64,000 nt of DNA. It comes from Flavobacteriales bacterium. Lineage in GTDB: Bacteria > Bacteroidota > Bacteroidia > NS11-12g > UBA9320. How positions within the stretch are numbered: the stretch's first letter is position 1; each line of letters opens with the position of its first letter. The translations under genes were made by a program, and so were the position numbers. Positions 44,810 through 52,815 of this stretch are shown piece by piece. The stretch covers positions 372,001 to 436,000 of the forward strand of contig JACJZW010000001.1 of NCBI GenBank assembly GCA_020635355.1. The letters run 5' to 3'. The notes under the pieces were generated by a model that was not told where the DNA came from, searched no databases, and saw only the letters and a program-made list of their open reading frames with translations.

Positions 44810-45175
44810 TTATTTTCTCTCTTTTGGATGTAAGGATTCCAGATAACGCATCAATTTGAGTATTTTTCTTTTGAGTGCTTCTAGTTTACTGAATAGTTGG
44901 GCGCCGTCCAGTCCATATAGGCCATGTGCTATGATCAATTGAGTATCCAGCTCAACCAGTGAACCGAGAGCATAGTTCAGGAATTTCAGATACTCCTTAT
45001 CTCCCTTTCTGGCCGCTCCCTCGGCAATATTAGATGGAATGGAAATGGCAGATCTTTTCATTTGGGAAGTGAGGGTATACTTTTCTTCCGATGGAAGATT
45101 TTTTGAGAATTGATAGACATCAATGACCAATTCAATGGCGATCTTCCAAATATCCAGGTTTTTGTGTGTTGACAT
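44810..45175 (-). CDS. Four-helix-bundle protein (S23/IVP-like)
   Basis: 121 residues. The pattern LDIWKIAIELVIDVYQFSKNLP, SQMKRSAISIPSNIAEGAAR, EYLKFLNYALGSLVELDTQL is that of the four-helix-bundle family related to 23S rRNA intervening-sequence proteins and to Avd accessory proteins. Such stand-alone genes are abundant in Bacteroidota and often sit between repeats. No reverse transcriptase or rRNA is nearby, so it is not a retroelement accessory gene here. Function unknown. Confidence 0.93.
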   Translation of the reverse strand: MSTHKNLDIWKIAIELVIDVYQFSKNLPSEEKYTLTSQMKRSAISIPSNIAEGAARKGDKEYLKFLNYALGSLVELDTQLIIAHGLYGLDGAQLFSKLEALKRKILKLMRYLESLHPKERK

Positions 45176-45305
45176 TCAGTGAATTTCCTGGTTTGTCCGT
45201 AAAGAATAGCGCATCCCAAGCACATTAAACGCTTAGTTGGGTCGAACGATTCGAAATCGGCTTCAAACGATCCATTAGCCAAACATTTGAATAACACAAA
45301 CCTCT

Positions 45306-45326
45306 GAACCCCTGAACCTCTGAACC
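45306..45326 (-). repeat. Right arm of the 21-bp inverted repeat
   Basis: Perfect reverse complement of 44738-44758. The two arms enclose the four-helix-bundle gene and about 550 bp in total. Confidence 0.8.
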
Positions 45327-45444
45327 ACACATTGAGGTCAATGAAATAGCTTTTGTAGTGTTCAACTTTCCCCAATTCCATAGGATTTCTCATCACCCCT
45401 CACCCATCACACATCACCCCCATACGCCACACATTAAAATTTCA

Positions 45445-45452
45445 TAGATTTG
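45445..45452 (+). promoter_or_regulatory. -7 promoter element (TAGATTTG) for the first POT transporter
   Basis: Matches TAnnTTTG and ends 18 bases before the ATG at 45471. Confidence 0.5.
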
Positions 45453-45470
45453 GCGTTCAATCAATTCTAA

Positions 45471-47177
45471 ATGAGCAACTCAACGAACAAACACCCTAAG
45501 GGGCTTTACTACCTGTTCTTCACAGAGATGTGGGAGCGCTTTGGTTATTACCTGATGCTGGGTATTTTCTCGCTGTACATGCTGGACAGTGTTCAGAACG
45601 GCGGTATGGGATTTTCACCTGAAAAGAAATCAGATATTTATGGCACCTATTTGGGTTTGGTTTACCTGACTCCATTTATAGGTGGTTTATTGGCCGACCG
45701 TATTTTAGGTTATCGAAAATCCATTGTAATTGGTGGCTTGTTGATGGCGGCCGGTTATTACGGACTAGCCCTTCCCGGTGAAACAACGTTCTACGGCGCA
45801 CTGCTTCTCATCATTCTAGGAAACGGATTCTTCAAACCAAATATCTCGACCTTACTAGGTAATCTCTATTCGGAGGAAGAGTATAAGGATAAGAAGGATT
45901 CCGGGTATAACATCTTCTATATGGGGATTAACATCGGGGCGTTTGTCTGCAACTTTGTGGCGGCCTACCTCCGGATCAATTATGGCTGGGGATGGGCGTT
46001 TGGCGCTGCCGGTACCGGAATGTTAATTGGAATCGTGATCTTCCTATTGGGTGCACCACACGTGAAGGCTGTAGATGTGATTAAACCGATGGAGAAAGGC
46101 GACCTATCCACGGGAAGGATTTTAGGGTTTACGTTGGTGCCGATGTTTATTTTCGGATTGCTGGGCTACCTCATTCCGGGCAACATTCTCGGATCCGATT
46201 CCAACGATGCCTTCATCATAGGCTGTATTCCAGTTGTAGCCTTTTTCATCTACCTGTATGTCAAGGCGAATGAGGGAGATAAACGCCCCATTGGTGCCCT
46301 TTTGGCGGTTTATGCCTGTTTGGTTGTGTTCTGGGCGATCTTTCATCAAAACGGTGATGCGCTAACGGTTTGGGCTGAGAACTATACAGATCGTCAGCCA
46401 ACTGAACTGGTTCAGGACGGTCTAGATAAAATCAACCTCTCCCAAACAGTGACCAATGACTCGATTGCCCGTTTAAACGATGATGATTTTGCTGCCTATT
46501 CTAACTGGGTGGGTGAACAGGATTCCATCTTCAAGGCACAAGGAAACAGCGAGGCCCGGAAGGAACTATCGGGTTTATATAAGGAACAATCAGCTAGTAG
46601 ATCCTATTTCCAAAATATGAATCCGGAAAACATTCCCGAACCCGGTGGAAGTTTAAAACTCATTTCAACGGAGATCTATCAGTCCGTGAACCCATTTTGG
46701 ATCATCATCCTTACGCCCCTGTTGGTTGGATTTTGGAACATGCTCAAGCGTAGAAAGCGCGAACCCACTACGGCGACTAAAATTGCCATCGGTTTGGTTA
46801 TTACCGGGCTTTCTGCCCTCGTAATGGTTGCAGCTGTTAAGTCTACCAACATCGCTGAAAATAAAGTCAGTCAGTTCTGGTTGATAGCCTCCTACGGTGT
46901 CATATCCCTCGGAGAGCTTTGCCTATCTCCCATGGGACTTTCATTGGTATCGAAGCTTAGTCCGCCGAGGATTACAGCCCTCATGATGGGCGGCTTCTTC
47001 CTCTCGACTTCCATCGGTAATAAATTATCCGGTATGTTGTCTGGTATGTGGGAAAGCTATGAAGACAAGTCACAATTTTTCATGATCAACATGATGTTGG
47101 CCCTGGTGGCGGCGGCCATGATGTTTGCCATTCTGCGTTGGTTAAACAACGTTATGAAGGAAAAGAATATTCATTAA
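45471..47177 (+). CDS. Proton-dependent peptide transporter (POT/PTR2 family), copy 1
   Basis: 568 residues, about 14 transmembrane helices. POT signatures: FFTEMWERFGYYLM at the start, LILGNGFFKPNISTLLGNLY and the FYMGINIGAFVCNFVAAYL segment. A central hydrophilic insert (about 300-390) is longer than in the second copy. It takes up di- and tripeptides with protons. It is preceded by its own promoter and followed by a terminator. Confidence 0.95.
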   Translation: MSNSTNKHPKGLYYLFFTEMWERFGYYLMLGIFSLYMLDSVQNGGMGFSPEKKSDIYGTYLGLVYLTPFIGGLLADRILGYRKSIVIGGLLMAAGYYGLALPGETTFYGALLLIILGNGFFKPNISTLLGNLYSEEEYKDKKDSGYNIFYMGINIGAFVCNFVAAYLRINYGWGWAFGAAGTGMLIGIVIFLLGAPHVKAVDVIKPMEKGDLSTGRILGFTLVPMFIFGLLGYLIPGNILGSDSNDAFIIGCIPVVAFFIYLYVKANEGDKRPIGALLAVYACLVVFWAIFHQNGDALTVWAENYTDRQPTELVQDGLDKINLSQTVTNDSIARLNDDDFAAYSNWVGEQDSIFKAQGNSEARKELSGLYKEQSASRSYFQNMNPENIPEPGGSLKLISTEIYQSVNPFWIIILTPLLVGFWNMLKRRKREPTTATKIAIGLVITGLSALVMVAAVKSTNIAENKVSQFWLIASYGVISLGELCLSPMGLSLVSKLSPPRITALMMGGFFLSTSIGNKLSGMLSGMWESYEDKSQFFMINMMLALVAAAMMFAILRWLNNVMKEKNIH

Positions 47178-47200
47178 AGAGACGATATCCTATTATTGCA

Positions 47201-47230
47201 CAAGCCCGGCTCATTACCGGGCTTGTTTTT
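47201..47230 (+). terminator. Intrinsic terminator after the first POT gene
   Basis: CAAGCCCGG/CCGGGCTTG, a 9-bp perfect stem with a 7-nt loop, followed by five T. It separates the two transporter genes into two transcripts. Confidence 0.9.
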
Positions 47231-47247
47231 ATCTAAGCAATTAATAT

Positions 47248-48750
47248 ATGAACAACGAAACCGCAACACTGGAAGAAATTCAAGCCTTCGAGGGAAAATA
47301 CCCGAAGCAGCTGTGGTATCTCTTCTTCTCCGAAATGTGGGAGCGATTTTGCTTCTATGGCATGCGTGGCATGCTCACCTTCTTCATGGTTTATCAGATG
47401 GCTATGGAAAAGGATGTGGCAAATCTTCAATATGGCGCCACCCAGGCATGGGTATATGCCTTCACCTTTATTGGTGGTTTGTTTGCCGATAAAATTCTTG
47501 GATTTAAAAAATCACTCTTTTGGGGTGGTATTTTGATGATCACGGGAAGTATCTTCCTCACCATTGATCCCAAAGGATTCTTCTTTACCGGTATCAGCTT
47601 CCTGGTAGTGGGAACGGGCTTTTTCAAGCCAAACATCTCGTCTATGGTTGGTCAGCTGTACAAAAAGGGTGATTACAGGCGCGATGCGGGCTTTTCGCTG
47701 TTCTACTCCGGTATTAATATGGGCGCCTTCTTCGGAGGTATGCTGATGATTGGCGTTGGAAAGGGCGAAATATTGAGTGGTGTAATTCCTGAAAATCTTC
47801 GTTGGAATGTTGCCTTTGCGTTGGTTGCCGTGGCCATGCTGATTAGCTTGTTGATCTTCTCCTTTACGCGTCATCACCTGGGTCCTATTGGGAACACACC
47901 GATCAACTATGACGAGGAGAAGGGAAAAAAATGGTACATATACGCCGTTTATATTGGAGCGTTAATGTGCGTTCCGCTCATTGTGAAAATGGTATCAAAT
48001 ACCGTTTACACCGATTGGTTTATGTACATCATTGGGCCATTCAGTGTGGGCTATTTGATTTTTGAGATGACCAAGCTGGACAGAGACAGCGTTAAAAAGT
48101 TGATAGCAGCTCTGGTGTTCATCGTATTCTCCTCCTTGTTTTGGGCCATTTTTGAACAAGCTGGCGGTTCATTGAGTTTGTACGCGGCAGAACACCTTGA
48201 TCGAGGTACCTTAAATGTGGACCCGAACATCGTAAATAATTCAGCGAACTCCCTGTTTGTTATTGTGTTTGCTCCGTTGATTGGAATACTTTGGTTGTTC
48301 CTACACAAACGAAATCTTGAACCCAACAGCGTGGTCAAGTTTGGAATAGGCTTTTTATTACTGGGAGCAGCCTTTTATGTGTTCGGCGCCAACAAGATGT
48401 TTGCAACCAACGGCATCGCAATGGGTGATATATTCATTCTCGGATATCTGGTTGTAACCCTTGGTGAGATTGCGCTCTCTCCCATTGGTTTGAGCTTGAT
48501 GACCAAACTGGCCACACCAAAACTTCAAGGATTTATGATGGGTATGTGGTTTCTGGCCAGTGCCTACGGTCAATACATTGCCGGGCTTTTTGGAGCCGGT
48601 ATTTCACCAAAAGCCGACGCCTCCCCAATGGAGAAACTGGAAGTGTACTCTGCGGGATATGAGCAATTTGCCGTATATGCCGTGATTGCCGGTGTGGTGA
48701 TTATTGCTATTTCTCCCTTTGTTCGCAAACTCATGGGAGATGTTAAGTAA
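47248..48750 (+). CDS. Proton-dependent peptide transporter (POT/PTR2 family), copy 2
   Basis: 500 residues, about 14 transmembrane helices. Shares the POT signatures with copy 1: FFSEMWERFCFYGMRGMLTF, VVGTGFFKPNISSMVGQLYK and LFYSGINMGAFFGGMLM. The Glu of WERF and the Tyr-containing first helix involved in proton and peptide binding are kept. Divergence from copy 1 suggests a different substrate range. Confidence 0.95.
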   Translation: MNNETATLEEIQAFEGKYPKQLWYLFFSEMWERFCFYGMRGMLTFFMVYQMAMEKDVANLQYGATQAWVYAFTFIGGLFADKILGFKKSLFWGGILMITGSIFLTIDPKGFFFTGISFLVVGTGFFKPNISSMVGQLYKKGDYRRDAGFSLFYSGINMGAFFGGMLMIGVGKGEILSGVIPENLRWNVAFALVAVAMLISLLIFSFTRHHLGPIGNTPINYDEEKGKKWYIYAVYIGALMCVPLIVKMVSNTVYTDWFMYIIGPFSVGYLIFEMTKLDRDSVKKLIAALVFIVFSSLFWAIFEQAGGSLSLYAAEHLDRGTLNVDPNIVNNSANSLFVIVFAPLIGILWLFLHKRNLEPNSVVKFGIGFLLLGAAFYVFGANKMFATNGIAMGDIFILGYLVVTLGEIALSPIGLSLMTKLATPKLQGFMMGMWFLASAYGQYIAGLFGAGISPKADASPMEKLEVYSAGYEQFAVYAVIAGVVIIAISPFVRKLMGDVK

Positions 48751-48770
48751 ACGAGCTTAAAAGCATCGCT

Positions 48771-48810
48771 AAAACCCTGAATCTGTGCCGAATCGGATTC
48801 AGGGTTTTTT
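48771..48810 (+). terminator. Intrinsic terminator after the second POT gene
   Basis: CCCTGAATC (48775-48783) pairs with GATTCAGGG (48796-48804), followed by six T and preceded by four A. It isolates the polysaccharide locus from upstream transcription. Confidence 0.88.
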
Positions 48811-48841
48811 GTTTAGTATAGAGTTTTGTGTTGACAACACC

Positions 48842-48849
48842 TATTTTTG
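48842..48849 (+). promoter_or_regulatory. -7 promoter element (TATTTTTG) for the polysaccharide locus
   Basis: TATTTTTG fits TAnnTTTG and lies 32 bases before the ATG at 48882, right after the terminator of the previous gene. It is the likely start of the capsule/EPS transcript. Confidence 0.5.
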
Positions 48850-48881
48850 CGCTCGCACTGCAAATCGACCTATACGACCTG

Positions 48882-49625
48882 ATGAAACGCCTTTCGATAT
48901 TAATTTTACTGACCCTATTATTTTCCGCTTGTGGAAATAAGTTCATCTATTTTCAGATGAAAAAGGACAGTCAAAATTCGTATGACAACATTCAAGTTGT
49001 TAATCCGCCGGACATTCGTTCACATGTGGTAGAAGAAGGTGATGTACTTCAGATTCGTTTGTTCAGCGACGATGAAAAGATGATTAATTTGTTTAATCAG
49101 AATGTCCTCGACGAAAAGAACTCCATATCCGGTTATCAGGTAAAGAATAACGGCAACATCTTTCTTCCATTTATTGGCGATCTGGCAGTTAAAGGCAAGA
49201 CGCTAGACCAAGCTGAACAATTGATTAAGGACTCGTTATCCGTTTACGTTAGTGCACCAAATCTTGCCCTGGATCTTACCGCATTTCAAGTAATTGTTCT
49301 TGGGGCAGTGCGTGCACCAGGTCCGGTTTTGGTTCGGACAGATAAGGCATCCATCATAGATGTTATTGCATTTGCTGGAGATCTATCTGATTATGGCAAT
49401 CCCAGAAACATTAAGGTTGTACGGGACGTAGATGGCAAGAAAATGAATCGGTTTTTGGATTTGTCCGATGTTGATGTATTTAAAGATCCATATTTCTACA
49501 TTGGTAGTAATGATATCATCTATGTGGAAACCCTTAAGAGACGGTTTGTTCAAGAAAACCTCACGGTTCTTTCCCTGGTATCAACCATGCTTAACGTGGT
49601 TGCGTTAATTGCCCTTCGCTTTTAA
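48882..49625 (+). CDS. Polysaccharide export outer-membrane lipoprotein (Wza/BexD-like)
   Basis: 247 residues from the ATG at 48882; the upstream in-frame start at 48828 would not give a clean lipoprotein signal. Lipobox LLFSAC, then the polysaccharide export domain (HVVEEGDVLQIRLFSDDEK, NGNIFLPFIGDLAVKGKTL) and a SLBB domain (VIVLGAVRAPGPVLVRTDKA, GNPRNIKVVRDVDG). A C-terminal hydrophobic helix (LTVLSLVSTMLNVVALIALRF) would form the outer-membrane pore as in Wza. It is followed after 2 bp by the Wzc-like kinase. Confidence 0.93.
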   Translation: MKRLSILILLTLLFSACGNKFIYFQMKKDSQNSYDNIQVVNPPDIRSHVVEEGDVLQIRLFSDDEKMINLFNQNVLDEKNSISGYQVKNNGNIFLPFIGDLAVKGKTLDQAEQLIKDSLSVYVSAPNLALDLTAFQVIVLGAVRAPGPVLVRTDKASIIDVIAFAGDLSDYGNPRNIKVVRDVDGKKMNRFLDLSDVDVFKDPYFYIGSNDIIYVETLKRRFVQENLTVLSLVSTMLNVVALIALRF

Positions 49626-49627
49626 AT

Positions 49628-52147
49628 ATGAGAGAAGACTTCAATAGTTTAAATGAAGAGGAACAGAGTCGCATTAATGTGCGATCGCTGCTTCTATTGG
49701 TCAGGGTATACTGGCATCTTTTTGCCATTTCGATAGCCTTCACACTTTTTGGAGCCTACATGGTCAATAGGTATAAAACACCTAAATACCTGATGAAAAG
49801 CCAGGTTCTTCTCAGCAATGAAAAAGAAGGACGAGAAGGAATGGAAATCATTGGTGGTCAATCAATGGGCGGTGCCTTTAACCCATGGGATCCAACCTTT
49901 GTTAACGACAAAATTCAAATTATCAAGTCGTTCCGCTTTTTAGAACCGGTTATTGATCAACTGGGCTTCGTTAATTCATATTACGTGCAGGGTGATGTTA
50001 AAATTTCAGAACAGTACTCCGTACCATTTGATCTGAAGTTTGATACTAAAAATGACAAGGCACTACAATACCAATACACGTTTAATTTCCGCGAAAACGA
50101 AGTATTGGTAATCGGTGAAAAAGAATCCCGTAACATCTTTGAGTTTTCACTTAAACCCGGCCAGGTATATCAGCACAAGTATTTTTCGATGGGTATCTCA
50201 CTGACAGAAGAATATGCCTCGTCCGGTGGATCCTGGAAAGAATTGGTGGGTACGCGATTCATTTTCAAAAAATCATCGTTAAAATCTGTGGTATCCCGCT
50301 ATAAGAGTCGATTAAAAGTTGAATCGGTAAAGGATACCAAGGCCATCGAGTTAAGCATCGAGGAAGAGAATCAAGAAAAGGGAATAGCCCTGTTGGATTC
50401 TGTTGCGAATGCCTTTGTGAGAAAGGGATTGGAAGATAAAAATCAATCCTTTGAAAAAAGTATTGCCTTTATCAACTCTGAACTGGAACGGGTTACGACG
50501 TTTTTGAATGACCTGGAAGAAAAATTTCAAACCTTCAAACAGGATAAGCGAGCTATATCACTTACTGACCAAACTACGGCATTAATACATGAATCAGCCG
50601 AAGTAGAAGCTGAGCGCTATCAACAGTTGCTGGCCTTGAAGAGCATTGAAAGTCTCAATCAATACCTCAAGACACATGATGATCTGTCGACTTTGGCCCC
50701 CGCCACGTTTGGCATTTCTGAACCCTTGTTAGTGCCACATATCAACAATGTAGCTGCACGATATCAAGAATGGAAGGGTATATCGAATTCTTTCCAACCA
50801 TCGTCTCCGCAATATCAAAAAGCACTCAAAGCACTGAATATTGCCAAGGCATCTTTGGAGGAAAATGCCCGAAACGTTCAAAATCAAATGAATACCGTTC
50901 TTGGAGAATATGACAAACGCATTCGTGAGTATGATCTGAGGTTGGAGAATGTTCCATTGATTGAACGTAATCATGCCGGGATCAAGCGACAAACAGAAAT
51001 TCAGGAAAAAATTTATGTGCTGTTGCTGGAAAAAAAGTTCGAATACGAAATAGCCAAGTCAGGTAATAGAAGTGATTACTCCATCTTAAACAAGGCTTAT
51101 GTAGCCAAACAAACCAGTCCTCAAAAAGGCCGAAATTATACCCTCGCGATCTTGCTGGGTTTGATTATTCCAGCTATTTACCTTTTTCTCAAGATATATT
51201 TTGATAACAAGGTTAGATCCAGAGAGCAGATTGAAAATGGATCTGATGTGCCATTTCTTGCTGCGATACCTCACCACAGTGGTGAAGAGCAACTTGTTTT
51301 TCAAACCAACTCTAAATCCATTACGGCGGAATCCTACAGAAACCTGAGGACTTCCATGAGCTATATGCTCGCATCGGATGATAAACCCAAAACAATTCTA
51401 GTTACCTCTACCATTAGTGGGGAAGGTAAAACTTTTTGTACGCTGAATATCGGCCACGTTCTTAGCCTCTCTGGTAAAAAAGTGGTGGTTCTTGGTCTGG
51501 ATCTTCGAAAACCAAAACTGCACCTTGAGTTCAATCTCAAAAACAATGTAGGTTTGAGTAATTACCTGGTTGGAAAGCTTTCCTTGGATGAGATCATCTT
51601 TAAAACTCCTTTGGATAATGTGGATATCATTCCTTCAGGTCCCATCCCTCCTAACCCTTCCGAACTCATTCTGAGCAACCGGATGATAGAGCTTCATGAA
51701 CAATTGAAGAATCAGTATGACTACATTTTGTTGGATACGGCTCCTCTGGGTTTGGTGACCGATGCGGTAGACCTCATGAGAATTTCTGATTTATGTGTCT
51801 ACATCATGCGTGAGGGATATACGCAGGTAAATGCCATTGGATTCCTCAATGAATTTTACGTCAAAAAGGACATTAAGAACCTTGGTGTTGTTCTCAACGA
51901 TAGCAAGTTCTCCGGCATCAAATACGGTTATGGCTATGGCGGTGGCTACGGTTATGGCTATGGCTACGGTTATGGTTATGGTTATGGTTATGGCTATGGT
52001 TACGGATATGGTTATGGCTATGGCAGTGGATATGGATATGGTGGTGCCAAACAGGGCTATGGGTATTATGTGGATAATGAGGAAACCTCACGCCCATTCT
52101 TGATGAAGGTATTCGACCTGCTCAAAAAGCTATATAAACGCTCGTAG
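49628..52147 (+). CDS. Wzc-like polysaccharide co-polymerase / tyrosine autokinase with (Tyr-Gly)n tail
   Basis: 839 residues. A Wzz domain with two helices (about 25-45 and 505-525) encloses a long coiled coil. The BY-kinase domain follows: Walker A STISGEGKTF, Walker A' VVVLGLDLRKPKL and Walker B YDYILLDTAPLG. These kinases control chain length and export by autophosphorylation of a C-terminal tyrosine cluster. Here the tail is an uninterrupted run of about 18 Tyr-Gly-type repeats (DNA 51923-52042), then GYGYYVDN and a basic end. It pairs with the Wza-like gene. Confidence 0.94.
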   Translation: MREDFNSLNEEEQSRINVRSLLLLVRVYWHLFAISIAFTLFGAYMVNRYKTPKYLMKSQVLLSNEKEGREGMEIIGGQSMGGAFNPWDPTFVNDKIQIIKSFRFLEPVIDQLGFVNSYYVQGDVKISEQYSVPFDLKFDTKNDKALQYQYTFNFRENEVLVIGEKESRNIFEFSLKPGQVYQHKYFSMGISLTEEYASSGGSWKELVGTRFIFKKSSLKSVVSRYKSRLKVESVKDTKAIELSIEEENQEKGIALLDSVANAFVRKGLEDKNQSFEKSIAFINSELERVTTFLNDLEEKFQTFKQDKRAISLTDQTTALIHESAEVEAERYQQLLALKSIESLNQYLKTHDDLSTLAPATFGISEPLLVPHINNVAARYQEWKGISNSFQPSSPQYQKALKALNIAKASLEENARNVQNQMNTVLGEYDKRIREYDLRLENVPLIERNHAGIKRQTEIQEKIYVLLLEKKFEYEIAKSGNRSDYSILNKAYVAKQTSPQKGRNYTLAILLGLIIPAIYLFLKIYFDNKVRSREQIENGSDVPFLAAIPHHSGEEQLVFQTNSKSITAESYRNLRTSMSYMLASDDKPKTILVTSTISGEGKTFCTLNIGHVLSLSGKKVVVLGLDLRKPKLHLEFNLKNNVGLSNYLVGKLSLDEIIFKTPLDNVDIIPSGPIPPNPSELILSNRMIELHEQLKNQYDYILLDTAPLGLVTDAVDLMRISDLCVYIMREGYTQVNAIGFLNEFYVKKDIKNLGVVLNDSKFSGIKYGYGYGGGYGYGYGYGYGYGYGYGYGYGYGYGYGSGYGYGGAKQGYGYYVDNEETSRPFLMKVFDLLKKLYKRS
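51923..52042 (+). repeat. In-frame GGNTAY hexanucleotide microsatellite encoding the (Tyr-Gly)n tail
   Basis: Imperfect tandem 6-bp repeats (GGTTAT/GGCTAT/GGTTAC/GGATAT) within the kinase gene, with one GGC and one AGT interruption. All repeats keep the reading frame, so unit gain or loss would change the tyrosine number without a frameshift. Confidence 0.9.
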
Positions 52148-52154
52148 ACACATC

Positions 52155-52183
52155 AAGAATGAGTACTTTTGTTACTCATTCTT
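52155..52183 (+). terminator. Hairpin between the kinase and regulator genes (possible attenuator)
   Basis: AAGAATGAGTA (52155-52165) pairs perfectly with TACTCATTCTT (52173-52183), loop of 7 nt. Only a short TTT precedes the next G, so termination would be partial; it could reduce or tune downstream expression. Confidence 0.5.
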
Positions 52184-52234
52184 TGGGAGTGAAGTGGCGA
52201 AGCTGTACACTTCCGTCTTCCCATCATCCGAATC

Positions 52235-52768
52235 ATGCTGGATTCACTCATCACCTCAAAAACCAGAGTAAAGCTTTTACTCCGCCTCTTCCTTAACCCA
52301 GATACCAAAGGTTATCTAAGAGGATTGGCTGATGAGTTCAAGGAAAGTACAAATGCAGTTAGATTGGAATTAAACCGATTGGAAGATGCCGGCATGTTAA
52401 TTTCATCCACCCGTGGCAATAAGAAGGAATATAGTGCCAATATCAAACATCCTCTCTATCCTGACATTCAAAGCATTCTAAGGAAAATTACCGGGATAGA
52501 TGAAATCATTGAACGGGTTGTTCGCCGACTTGGAGGGTTGAACCAGGTGTATCTTACCGGTTACCTTGCAAGTGGGTCAGATGATGCCTTGATCGATTTG
52601 GTTCTAATTGGCGCTGAGTTGGATTCATCCTATCTCAACAATCTGGTCTCAAAAGCTGAACAGCTTATTAATCGAAAAATTAGAACGCTCCACATAAAAC
52701 CCGAAGAGTTTGAGTCCTGGAAGGAATCATGGTCTCAAAAACTACTGTTGGTTTGGTCAGCTGAATAA
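52235..52768 (+). CDS. Winged-helix regulator with nucleotidyltransferase-like C-terminal domain
   Basis: 177 residues. Residues about 1-75 form a winged helix (LITSKTRVKLLLRLFLNPD, GLADEFKESTNAVRLELNRL, SSTRGNKKEYSANI). The C-terminal half contains YLASGSDDALIDLVLIG, a degenerate form of the GSxxxGxxxDxDL motif of minimal nucleotidyltransferases, then a hydrophilic helix-strand end. The catalytic pattern is not intact, so binding rather than catalysis is likely. Its place inside the polysaccharide locus suggests it regulates this operon. Confidence 0.82.
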   Translation: MLDSLITSKTRVKLLLRLFLNPDTKGYLRGLADEFKESTNAVRLELNRLEDAGMLISSTRGNKKEYSANIKHPLYPDIQSILRKITGIDEIIERVVRRLGGLNQVYLTGYLASGSDDALIDLVLIGAELDSSYLNNLVSKAEQLINRKIRTLHIKPEEFESWKESWSQKLLLVWSAE

Positions 52769-52815
52769 AACAACGACAACATTCGAATAATTCAATAAAT
52801 CCTCTACATACGAAT

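Larger units (their letters stand above)
45176..45470. other. Intergenic region with the right repeat arm and the promoter of the first POT gene
   Basis: No gene. It contains the right inverted-repeat arm (45306-45326), a C/A-rich low-complexity stretch with repeated CATCACCC (about 45391-45420) and the TAGATTTG promoter element. Confidence 0.55.

Noticed and set aside
44810..45175. Diversity-generating retroelement (Avd accessory gene)
   Set aside because: The protein is of the related four-helix-bundle family, but no reverse transcriptase, template repeat or variable repeat is nearby.
45058..45396. 112-residue minus-strand frame overlapping the four-helix-bundle gene
   Set aside because: It is in another frame of the same strand, crosses the right inverted repeat and has no recognisable features.
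47196..47492. 98-residue plus-strand frame at the start of the second POT transporter
   Set aside because: It begins within the terminator region and runs in another frame of a well-supported transporter gene.
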